Shown piece by piece: positions 15,267 to 20,957 of a DNA stretch of 20,957 nt. The translations under genes and the position numbers were made by a program. The notes beneath the pieces are model-generated. The model was not told where the DNA came from, searched no databases, and was given only the letters and a program-made list of their open reading frames with translations. The stretch spans positions 1-20,957 of the forward strand of contig JBBKWQ010000114.1 in the NCBI GenBank assembly GCA_037969115.1, written 5' to 3'. The stretch is from JBBKWQ01 sp037969115. Its GTDB lineage: Bacteria; Actinomycetota; Acidimicrobiia; Acidimicrobiales; Ilumatobacteraceae. The first letter of the stretch is position 1. Each line of letters starts with the position of its first letter.

Positions 15267-16280
15267 ATGGCAGACCTGACCATCCCACCGTCCGACCCGC
15301 CGGATACCGACGAGTCGACTCCCGGCGCGGACCTCACGGAAACGTCTGGGCGAACGGCCACGTCTGACGGCGAGCGTTCGGCTGCAGCGCTCGCCGCGGC
15401 CGCCGAACTCGAGGGACTCTCCGAGACACCCAAGTCGTTCGGCAGGCTCGCGTGGGAGCGTTTCATCAGGCACCGGCTCGCCGTGGCCGGCCTCATCGGT
15501 CTCGTCCTGATCGTGGCCGCTTTCGTCGTCGGCCCGATGATCACCCAGTACGAGGTCGGGCAGACGAACGTCCCCGATCGCTCGCTCGGACCGTCGCTCG
15601 ACCATTGGTTCGGCACCGACGAGCTGGGGCGCGACCTCTTCGTGCGCACCGCCCAGGGCGGTCGATACTCGATGCGCATCGGTCTGCTCGGCGCGCTCCT
15701 GGCCACCACGTTGGGTGCCCTGCTCGGGGCGGTGGCCGGCTACTTCGGCGGCGGCGTCGACAGCTTGATCGCACAGCTCATCAACCTGCTGCTCGTGGTG
15801 CCCGGCCTGATCGTGCTCTCGGTGTTCGCACTGAAGTTCGGTGCGACCTGGTGGAAACTCGCACTCGTGCTTTCTGCGCTGCTCTGGACACGAATAGCCC
15901 GCGTGGTGCGAGGGGTCGTCCTCGGCATCAAGGAGCAGGAGTATGTCATGGCCGCGCGGGCATCCGGCGCGTCGCACCCGCGCATCATCTTCCGACACAT
16001 CTTGCCGAACGTGGTGGGCGCGATCGCAGTCGAGGTCACGCTGCTGGTCGGTGGGGTGATCGTGCTCGAGAGCACGCTGTCGTTCCTCGGCTTCGGCGTC
16101 AAGCCCCCTGACTCGTCGCTCGGCACACTGGTTGCCGACGCGAAGAGCAAGATCGACGACGATCCCCTGCGAGTGCTCACTCCAGGCATCTTGATCGTGC
16201 TGATCGTGTTGTGTGTGAACTTCCTCGGTGACGGTCTGCGCGACGCTCTCGATCCGAAGACCCGGACCGAGAAGGGCTGA
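15267..16280 (+). CDS. Peptide-type ABC transporter permease, DppC/OppC-like
   Basis: 337-residue permease, second half of the channel. The hydrophilic N-terminal tail of about 65 residues is rich in Asp, Thr, Pro and Ala. Then come the first helix (LAVAGLIGLVLIVAAFVV), the HWFGTDELGRDLFVR motif characteristic of DppC/OppC, and the EAA loop EYVMAARASGASHPRIIFRH. The STLSFLGFGVKPPDSSLG motif near the C-terminus is also family-typical. GAGG (15258-15261) lies 5 nt before the ATG. It starts 7 nt after the first permease and ends 2 nt before the first ATPase. Confidence 0.95.
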   Translation: MADLTIPPSDPPDTDESTPGADLTETSGRTATSDGERSAAALAAAAELEGLSETPKSFGRLAWERFIRHRLAVAGLIGLVLIVAAFVVGPMITQYEVGQTNVPDRSLGPSLDHWFGTDELGRDLFVRTAQGGRYSMRIGLLGALLATTLGALLGAVAGYFGGGVDSLIAQLINLLLVVPGLIVLSVFALKFGATWWKLALVLSALLWTRIARVVRGVVLGIKEQEYVMAARASGASHPRIIFRHILPNVVGAIAVEVTLLVGGVIVLESTLSFLGFGVKPPDSSLGTLVADAKSKIDDDPLRVLTPGILIVLIVLCVNFLGDGLRDALDPKTRTEKG

Positions 16281-16282
16281 GC

Positions 16283-17275
16283 GTGGCGGAACCTCTGTTG
16301 AAGGTAGAAGGCCTGACCGTCGGGTTTCCGTCGAAGGCCGGCGTGGTCCAGGCAGTCACCGATGTCGGGTTCGAGATCTACCCCGGTGAGGTGCTGTCGG
16401 TCGTGGGCGAGTCGGGATCCGGCAAGTCGGTCACGGCGTTGGCGCTCATGCGGCTGCACCCCGCGTCGACGAGGATCACCGGCTCGGTGATGTTCGACGG
16501 ACGAGATCTCCTCGAGATTCCCGAGGCCGAGATGCGGTCCATCCGTGGCGACGAGATCGCCATGATCTTCCAAGACCCGATGACCGCGCTGAATCCGGTG
16601 TTCACGGTCGGCACCCAGATCGTCGAGGCGATTCGCATTCACAATTCGGTGTCGAAGCAGGCCGCGTGGAAGCAGGCCGTCGATCTGCTCGACCTGGTCG
16701 GTGTTCCCGAACCCAAGCGACGAGCCTCGCAGTATCCGCACGAGTATTCCGGCGGCATGCGTCAGCGGGCGATGATCGCCATGGCGATCTCGAACGATCC
16801 GAAGTTGCTCATCGCCGACGAACCGACCACGGCGCTCGACGTCACCGTGCAGGCGCAGGTGATGGAGGTGTTGCATGACGTGCAGCAGGCGACCGGCTCA
16901 GCAATCATGCTGATCACCCACGACCTCGGTCTGGTGGCCGGCACGGCCGATCGAGTGCAGGTGATGTACGCGAGCCGCCTCATGGAGACGGGAACGATCG
17001 ACGAGATCTTCTACCGGTCGCGCAATCCGTACACCCGAGCGCTGCTCGATTCGATTCCCGATCTCGAAACCGTGAAGGACATGCTCGAACCGATTCCCGG
17101 CAACCCGCCGAGCTTGTTGAATCCGCCGTCGGGGTGTCCGTTCCGGCCTCGATGCACGATGGCCGTCGACCTGTGCGCAGAGCAGGAACCCCAGTTCGTC
17201 CGGATCGATTCGACGCATGCGAGTCGCTGCCATCGTGTCGCCGACATCGAGGCGTTGGAGGCCGCGATCGCATGA
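16283..17275 (+). CDS. Peptide-type ABC transporter ATPase, DppD/OppD-like
   Basis: 330-residue ABC ATPase powering the importer from the cytoplasmic face. Walker A is GESGSGKS (42-49), the Q-loop is at Q97 (FQDP), the signature is YSGGMRQR (155-162), Walker B is LLIADE (175-180) and the switch His is H212 (THDL). The C-terminal oligopeptide-transporter extension has the Cys-containing GCPFRPRCTMAVDLC pattern associated with an iron-sulfur or metal site in this family. It starts with GTG 2 nt after the previous stop, and its TGA overlaps the next gene's ATG. Confidence 0.95.
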   Translation: MAEPLLKVEGLTVGFPSKAGVVQAVTDVGFEIYPGEVLSVVGESGSGKSVTALALMRLHPASTRITGSVMFDGRDLLEIPEAEMRSIRGDEIAMIFQDPMTALNPVFTVGTQIVEAIRIHNSVSKQAAWKQAVDLLDLVGVPEPKRRASQYPHEYSGGMRQRAMIAMAISNDPKLLIADEPTTALDVTVQAQVMEVLHDVQQATGSAIMLITHDLGLVAGTADRVQVMYASRLMETGTIDEIFYRSRNPYTRALLDSIPDLETVKDMLEPIPGNPPSLLNPPSGCPFRPRCTMAVDLCAEQEPQFVRIDSTHASRCHRVADIEALEAAIA

Positions 17276-18381
17276 GCGACGTCACGATCGACAGCACCGC
17301 ACCTTCGGCTGCGGGATCCTCCGTCAACAGTGGTTCGAGTTTCTCGGTCACCCCGTTGTTACGGGTCGAACATCTGGTGAAGGAGTTCCCGATTCACGCT
17401 GGTGTCTTCCGGCGGGAGGTCGGCGCCGTCCAGGCCGTCAGCGATGTCAGCTTCGAGTTGTATCCCGAGGAGACCCTCGGTGTGGTCGGCGAGTCGGGTT
17501 GCGGGAAGAGCACGCTCGGACGGTCGTTGTTGCGCTTGATCGAGCCGACGTCCGGCCGCGTCATGTACGGCGACGAAGACGTCACGCAGGCGTCCAAGGG
17601 CCGGTTGCGCGAGCTTCGCCGCCATTTGCAGATGGTGTTCCAGGACCCGTATGCGTCGTTGAACCCGCGTCTGCCGATTCGCGACATCGTGGGCGAGCCG
17701 ATGCGTATTCACGGCGTGGCCAAGAAGGAGGCTGCCGATCGTGTGGGTGATCTGCTGAAGCGGGTCGGTCTGTTGCCCGAGCACGGGAACCGGTATCCGC
17801 ACGAGTTCTCCGGCGGTCAGCGTCAGCGCATCGGGATCGCCCGTTCGCTTGCCCTCCGACCGGCGGTGATCGTGCTCGACGAGCCGGTGTCGGCGCTCGA
17901 CGTGAGCATCCAGGCGCAGGTGTTGAACCTGCTCGACGAGGTGCAGGAGGAGTTCAACCTGAGCTTCATCTTCATCGCCCACGACCTGTCGGTGGTACGC
18001 CATGCGAGCGATCGTGTTGCCGTGATGTATCTCGGCAAGATCGTCGAGGTGGCGAGCCGAGACGCACTCTATGAGGCGCCCGGGCACCCGTACAGCCACT
18101 CGCTGTTATCCGCAGTTCCGGTGGCCGACCCGCACCGTGAGCGGGCACGGAAAAGGATCATCCTCCAGGGCGATGTACCGAGCCCGGCCAACCCTCCGCC
18201 AGGGTGCCGGTTCAACACGCGTTGCCCGATTGCGCAGGATATTTGCCGGGCCGAGGAGCCGCCGCTACAGAGTGTCAGTCAGGGCCATAACGTGGCCTGC
18301 CACTTCACGCTGCTCCAGGGCGAATCGTTGCTCGATCGGGTTGAAGCGTTGGGCCGCACTGCCGACGTCGTCTCCACCTGA
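17272..18381 (+). CDS. Peptide-type ABC transporter ATPase, DppF/OppF-like
   Basis: 369-residue second ATPase of the importer. Walker A GESGCGKS (73-80), Q-loop Q124 (FQDPYASLNPR), signature FSGGQRQR (179-186), Walker B VIVLDE (199-204) and the switch His in AHDLS are all intact. The C-terminal extension (PPGCRFNTRCPIAQDIC) matches the family. The ATG at 17272 overlaps the preceding stop as ATGA; the frame is open further upstream, but that part is antiphase to the first ATPase's C-terminus. The first 27 residues are Ser/Thr-rich and probably disordered. Last gene of the permease operon. Confidence 0.95.
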   Translation: MSDVTIDSTAPSAAGSSVNSGSSFSVTPLLRVEHLVKEFPIHAGVFRREVGAVQAVSDVSFELYPEETLGVVGESGCGKSTLGRSLLRLIEPTSGRVMYGDEDVTQASKGRLRELRRHLQMVFQDPYASLNPRLPIRDIVGEPMRIHGVAKKEAADRVGDLLKRVGLLPEHGNRYPHEFSGGQRQRIGIARSLALRPAVIVLDEPVSALDVSIQAQVLNLLDEVQEEFNLSFIFIAHDLSVVRHASDRVAVMYLGKIVEVASRDALYEAPGHPYSHSLLSAVPVADPHRERARKRIILQGDVPSPANPPPGCRFNTRCPIAQDICRAEEPPLQSVSQGHNVACHFTLLQGESLLDRVEALGRTADVVST

Positions 18382-18408
18382 TCAGTCGGGGAGCGGTGGG
18401 TCGTCGTC

Positions 18409-18963
18409 GTGTCGCCGCACGTGGACCGCACCGATGGGGACTCGTTGACGATCCATTCGTCATGGCGTGGCATCATCACTGCGCTACTCGCCGGCGTTGT
18501 GGTGAGCGTGGCGGGGGGTCTGGGCGTATTGAATGCCGGGTGGCGGATCGTGCCGTCGATCATCCTCATCGTGGGTCTGGTGCTACTGGCAATCACGATG
18601 TTCGACTTCCCGGTGTCTGCCCGGTTCGATCGTCGTGGCGTTCTTCGCCGGATGATGTTGCGGTCGCAATACATCTCGTGGGACAAAGCGAGACAGTTCA
18701 CGCGCACGCGCCCGTCGCTGTCGTTCGCCAAGTTCGAGCGGAACCTGGTTCCTGGTGGGCTGGCACTGGTGGTGGGTCGTCGGAAGTATCTGCTCGTCGA
18801 CCAGCTGGAGAGTTCCGAGGAATTCGATGCGCTCGACGAGTTGTTGGGGGATCTGGGCGAGGACCTGGGGATGTTCGAGATGCTGCGGCCTGGCGAGAGT
18901 GTGGCGCCGACGTGGCTGTATCGGCGTAGGCGCTGGCATCCCGAATCGAGTCGTACCCGGTAG
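18409..18963 (+). CDS. Small membrane protein with PH-like cytoplasmic part
   Basis: 184-residue protein with two hydrophobic helices close together (about residues 22-42 and 46-65), then a mainly beta-type hydrophilic region (ARFDRRGVLRR, YISWDKARQFTR, LALVVGRRKYLLVDQL) that recalls bacterial PH-like (bPH) membrane proteins. An acidic helix (EEFDALDELLGDLGEDLG) and a basic tail (WLYRRRRWHP) follow. I cannot assign a function. The start is uncertain: GTG 18409 or GTG 18421; no -10 or well-placed Shine-Dalgarno decides. It is 27 nt after the ATPase gene and its TAG stop is the first half of the secG -10. Confidence 0.65.
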   Translation: MSPHVDRTDGDSLTIHSSWRGIITALLAGVVVSVAGGLGVLNAGWRIVPSIILIVGLVLLAITMFDFPVSARFDRRGVLRRMMLRSQYISWDKARQFTRTRPSLSFAKFERNLVPGGLALVVGRRKYLLVDQLESSEEFDALDELLGDLGEDLGMFEMLRPGESVAPTWLYRRRRWHPESSRTR

Positions 18964-18966
18964 GCT
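18961..18966 (+). promoter_or_regulatory. -10 element for leaderless secG
   Basis: TAGGCT, 8 nt before the GTG at 18975; its TAG is the stop of the preceding gene. The in-frame TTG at 18966 would overlap the -10 and is less likely as the start. Confidence 0.45.
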
Positions 18967-18974
18967 TGTCGACC

Positions 18975-19217
18975 GTGCGTGACGTGGTTCTGTACATCAT
19001 GGTGGTCATCAACCTCGGGTCGATCATCGGCCTGATCTCGGGCATCCTGCTCCACAGTGGACGTGGCGGCGGTCTGTCCGACATGTTCGGTGGCGGCGGT
19101 GGCGCGGCCCTCGGTTCGTCGGCCGCTGAGCGCAACCTGAACCGCATCACGTTCGTGTTCTCATTGCTCTGGATCTTCTCGGTGGTCGCGCTCAGCTTCC
19201 TGCTGGTCAGCTACTGA
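18975..19217 (+). CDS. secG: Protein translocase subunit SecG
   Basis: 80-residue SecG, the small non-essential subunit of the SecYEG preprotein channel. It has two transmembrane helices (VVLYIMVVINLGSIIGLISGI and ITFVFSLLWIFSVVALSFLLV) joined by the characteristic Gly-rich loop GGGLSDMFGGGGG. The length is typical. It is conserved directly behind tpiA in many actinobacteria; here the ABC importer and the small membrane gene lie between. A tRNA-Leu gene follows 49 nt later. Confidence 0.93.
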   Translation: MRDVVLYIMVVINLGSIIGLISGILLHSGRGGGLSDMFGGGGGAALGSSAAERNLNRITFVFSLLWIFSVVALSFLLVSY

Positions 19218-19225
19218 GATCGCTG

Positions 19226-19255
19226 TTGGAGCATCCATCGTCGCGGCGGTAACGT
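19226..19255 (+). promoter_or_regulatory. Promoter of tRNA-Leu
   Basis: TTGGAG (19226-19231), an 18-nt spacer and TAACGT (19250-19255), ending 11 nt before the tRNA. It is the best two-box promoter in the window and would leave only a few nucleotides of 5' leader. Confidence 0.55.
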
Positions 19256-19266
19256 CGAGACACCAC

Positions 19267-19355
19267 GTCGGAGTGGCGGAATGGCAGACGCGCTAGCTTG
19301 AGGTGCTAGTGCCCTATTTATGGGCGTGGGGGTTCAAGTCCCCCCTCCGACACCA
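19267..19355 (+). tRNA. tRNA-Leu (anticodon GAG)
   Basis: Class II cloverleaf. The acceptor stem GTCGGAG pairs with CTCCGAC. The D-arm begins GCGGAATGGCAGACGC. The anticodon stem CTAGC/GCTAG encloses loop TTGAGGT with anticodon GAG, reading CUC and CUU. The long variable arm TGCCC...GGGCG is typical of leucine tRNA, and the T-arm is GGGGG-TTCAAGT-CCCCC. The discriminator A and CCA (19353-19355) are encoded. tRNA genes are frequent integration sites, and decayed mobile-element DNA lies downstream, but no repeat of the tRNA 3' end is visible in the window. Confidence 0.97.
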
Positions 19356-19440
19356 CATCTTCTCATCACCCGGGGAGTCGCCAGTTGTCGGTTCGAGAAG
19401 GTGCAGGTAGGTCAGCCGATGTCCGCGAATCTCATCGGGT

Positions 19441-19953
19441 TCACTCGTGCTGAGATATCGCCGGGATGTCTAGGGCGCGATCCGCCGAGATCGACAAGAT
19501 GCGGGAGGTGTTTCTGACGAGTGCGCCGAAGCCAAAGAGTATGGCTGCCACCGCTACTAGACCCAGTACTGCCCCGCCCGTTGTGAGGGCGACCAGGACA
19601 CGTTCATCTGCGGTCAACGTCTCGTTGGAGTCTCCCGCGAAGATTGCTACAACGACAACGACGAGTGTTGCGAGCGTGCTGACGAGGTAGCCGAAGAAGT
19701 CGAGGGTTCCGGCCCTGGACTCTCCCCGACGCGCGATTCTCTTCGAGACCAGCATGTAGTTCTCGCGGTCGAAGTCGCGGGGTGGGACTGCTGGGTTCGT
19801 GTCCGTCGACGACGCTGTGTGAGGGGTCGGCGCCGCTTCGGCTGACCTCTTGGGCGGCGCAGCATCGAGAAGTTCGGCGCCCTGCTGAGCGCTTCGAACC
19901 AGCAAGAGCACGCCCAGCAACGCGATCAGCCCCGCAGGAATGAGATAGATCAT
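19441..19953 (-). CDS. Hypothetical three-helix membrane protein
   Basis: 170-residue protein that I do not recognise. Helix 1 is at the N-terminus (IYLIPAGLIALLGVLLLV). A hydrophilic linker of about 60 residues rich in Ala, Pro, Thr and Ser follows, then two further helices (FFGYLVSTLATLVVVVVAIFA and the VLGLVAVAAILFGFGALV region) separated by a short acidic loop, and a short polar tail. It lies alone on the minus strand between tRNA-Leu and the transposase remnant. The ATG at 19953 sits in the loop of a perfect inverted repeat (19941-19967); a TTG at 19959 is an alternative start. Codon use is GC-biased but less so than in the core genes. Confidence 0.6.
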   Translation of the reverse strand: MIYLIPAGLIALLGVLLLVRSAQQGAELLDAAPPKRSAEAAPTPHTASSTDTNPAVPPRDFDRENYMLVSKRIARRGESRAGTLDFFGYLVSTLATLVVVVVAIFAGDSNETLTADERVLVALTTGGAVLGLVAVAAILFGFGALVRNTSRILSISADRALDIPAISQHE

Positions 19954-19967
19954 GCCCAACTATCTCA
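19941..19967 (-). promoter_or_regulatory. Inverted repeat enclosing the start codon
   Basis: TGAGATAG and CTATCTCA are perfect 8-bp arms around an 11-nt loop. Read on the minus strand, the ATG of the membrane-protein gene lies inside the loop (TTGGGCATGAT). It could be an operator or a start-codon hairpin. Confidence 0.5.
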
Positions 19968-20029
19968 AAAAGTGGAAGCCCTTGGCGTGGAGGATCGAAT
20001 CTGGCGAGCCGGACACCCACGGTTGGTCT

Positions 20030-20335
20030 CATTACGCGAGTCGGGTTTTTGCGTTCTTGGGGTGGTTTCCCGGAGTTCCCGGTTGGGTGGTAGTTGCGTG
20101 TTGGGTCGACGGTGAGGTGGCGGAGCAACTCGCCGATGGTGGTGTGCCTGGTACCGATGGCGAGGTTGTTTGGATGAGCAACGCGATGGGTTGGCCGGGT
20201 GTCGGCGCGGCCAATGTCGATGTGGTGGAGTCGGCCGTTGTGGCGCAGGGTGGCGCGTCCGGTGGCGTCGACGCGGTCGGTGCGTTCGCGCCGGTGTCGC
20301 TGCGGTTGGTGGGGTGGCGCTCCATGCCTGGACCG
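20030..20335 (-). pseudogene. Remnant of an IS481-type transposase C-terminus
   Basis: Minus-strand translation gives segments I recognise as the C-terminal end of actinobacterial IS481-type transposases: TDRVDATGRATLRHNGRLHH followed by IDIGR (about 20283-20207), then ALLIQ in another frame, then GELLRHLTVDPTRNYHPTG back in the first frame (about 20135-20078). Joining these to the family pattern needs at least two frameshifts, and the upstream VQAWSATP piece needs a third. The catalytic DDE part is absent, so it cannot be active. The exact borders and inverted repeats of the former element are not visible. A 183-codon plus-strand frame across this region is antisense to it and is not a real gene. 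Confidence 0.65.
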
Positions 20336-20492
20336 ACATCACGCCACTGGCCCGGAACGAGTTCATCTGCTGGGTCGAAGACGCCAAGCAGCAGACAACT
20401 CGAGAACGCCGCATTCGCCGGACCCAGGAGAACTCTAGGAAGGCCCGCGTCGGCCCTGCTGCTGGCCACGGTGCAAGCACCAGTGCGCATAG
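20326..20492 (+). pseudogene. C-terminal remnant of a YdeI/OmpD-associated family protein
   Basis: Plus-strand TDITPLARNEFICWVEDAKQ followed by QTTRERRIRRTQE matches the C-terminal region of YdeI/OmpD-associated (bacteriocin-protection type) proteins. The ending EGPRRPCCWPRCKHQCA is found after a one-base frameshift near 20430, and an in-frame TAG (20436-20438) also interrupts that second frame. Only about the last 55 residues of a protein usually near 190 remain. The N-terminal part has been lost and the sequence now abuts the transposase remnant directly, suggesting disruption by insertion followed by decay. Family identity is from memory of the motif; no homologous N-terminus is present in the window. 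Confidence 0.6.
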
Positions 20493-20503
20493 ACAATCAG
20501 TGA

Positions 20504-20509
20504 TAGGGT
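20504..20509 (+). promoter_or_regulatory. -10 element for leaderless HTH-MNT gene
   Basis: TAGGGT, 6 nt (CTGGTT) before the GTG at 20516. Hexamer and spacing are identical to those of rapZ. Confidence 0.5.
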
Positions 20510-20515
20510 CTGGTT

Positions 20516-20957
20516 GTGACTTCTGGGACGTTGATACGTGAGGCTCGCCAGCGGGCTGGACTGTCGCAGACGGAGTTGGCGCGTCGAGCGGCGGTAGCGC
20601 AATCCGTAATCAGTGCCTATGAGACGGATCGACGCGAGCCCGGGCTGGCGATGTTGACCAAGCTCGTCGAGGCGGCCGGCCACGACCTCGTGGTGGAAGT
20701 GCGGCCTTCGGCGACCCTCCGGCGGGGGCTTCCCGACACATCACTCGGACGACGCCTTCGCCGGCACCGTCGGGCGGTGATTGAGGCTGCTGCTCGGCGT
20801 GGTGCAACCAACGTGCGGGTTTTCGGGAGCGTGGCGCGCGGTGAGGACACGGAGCAGAGTGATGTCGACCTGCTCGTCGACCTGAGCAACGACGTTGGTT
20901 TGGTCGGCCTGGCGGGCCTTGCCCGCGAGATCGGTGAGATCGTCGGCGTCGATGTGG
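20516..20957 (+). CDS. XRE-HTH / MNT nucleotidyltransferase fusion, 3' end outside window
   Basis: Open to the right edge, 147 residues visible. Residues 5-60 are an XRE/Cro-type helix-turn-helix: LIREARQRAGLSQTELARRA, AVAQSVISAYETDRREPGL and LTKLVEAAGHDLVV. After a basic linker (LGRRLRRHRR), residues of about 88-147 begin a MNT-type nucleotidyltransferase: VRVFGSVARGEDTEQSDVDL has the GSx10DxD signature (G104, S105, D116, D118). Such MNT proteins commonly act as antitoxins that adenylylate a HEPN RNase toxin, so a HEPN gene may lie just beyond the window; this is inference. The HTH suggests autoregulation. Start GTG 20516 is set by the -10 six bases upstream. Confidence 0.85.
   Translation, partial: MTSGTLIREARQRAGLSQTELARRAAVAQSVISAYETDRREPGLAMLTKLVEAAGHDLVVEVRPSATLRRGLPDTSLGRRLRRHRRAVIEAAARRGATNVRVFGSVARGEDTEQSDVDLLVDLSNDVGLVGLAGLAREIGEIVGVDV

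Noticed and set aside
19604..20128. 174-codon minus-strand frame starting in the transposase remnant
   Set aside because: Only its first 15-20 residues are transposase; the rest is read-through in a frame overlapping the membrane-protein gene.
19952..20503. 183-codon plus-strand frame beginning MPNYLKKW
   Set aside because: Antisense to the transposase remnant and its start lies in the inverted repeat; the C-terminal part is out of frame with the recognisable YdeI segment.
1..20957. CRISPR array, rRNA, replication origin or complete insertion sequence
   Set aside because: No regularly spaced repeats, rRNA-like segments, DnaA-box clusters or paired terminal inverted repeats were seen on reading both strands.

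Overview
The window is high-GC (G/C-ending codons dominate all real genes) and reads as chromosomal DNA of an actinobacterium. The gene order (uvrC ... rapZ ... gap-pgk-tpiA ... secG), the F420-type luciferase-like oxidoreductase, RapZ with an Arg-containing P-loop, IS481-type remains and abundant leaderless-type starts fit Actinomycetota. Acidimicrobiia of the Ilumatobacter type is my best guess, not proven.

Layout. (a) 1-2134: 3' end of an MFS transporter converging on a rhomboid-fold membrane protein that lacks the protease residues. (b) 2135-7150: uvrC on +, then two minus-strand genes, a luciferase-like F420-type oxidoreductase and a WD40 beta-propeller lipoprotein. (c) 7285-12024: a SAM methyltransferase and rapZ, then the glycolytic operon gap-pgk-tpiA. 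The yvcK and whiA genes that usually sit between rapZ and gap in actinobacteria are not here. (d) 12276-18381: a complete oligopeptide/dipeptide-type ABC importer (lipoprotein binding protein, strong terminator, two permeases, two ATPases). (e) 18409-19355: small PH-like membrane protein, secG, tRNA-Leu(GAG). (f) 19356-20957: an accessory zone behind the tRNA with a small membrane protein, a decayed IS481-type transposase tail, a frameshifted YdeI/OmpD-family C-terminus, and the start of an XRE-HTH protein fused to a MNT nucleotidyltransferase, cut by the window end.

Regulation. Nine genes have a TANNNT -10 element only 6-10 nt before the start codon and no convincing Shine-Dalgarno sequence, which suggests leaderless transcripts. 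At rapZ and secG the upstream gene's TAG stop codon is the first half of that -10. By contrast gap and the binding-protein gene have long leaders: gap carries an operator-like palindrome at the expected transcription start, and the binding-protein leader has a hairpin plus a possible Shine-Dalgarno-masking helix.

I see no CRISPR array, phage module or complete insertion sequence. The least ordinary parts are the leaderless promoter set, the palindromes at gap, the binding-protein gene and the 19.9 kb gene, the pseudo-rhomboid, and the tRNA-flanking scar ending in the HTH-MNT gene.
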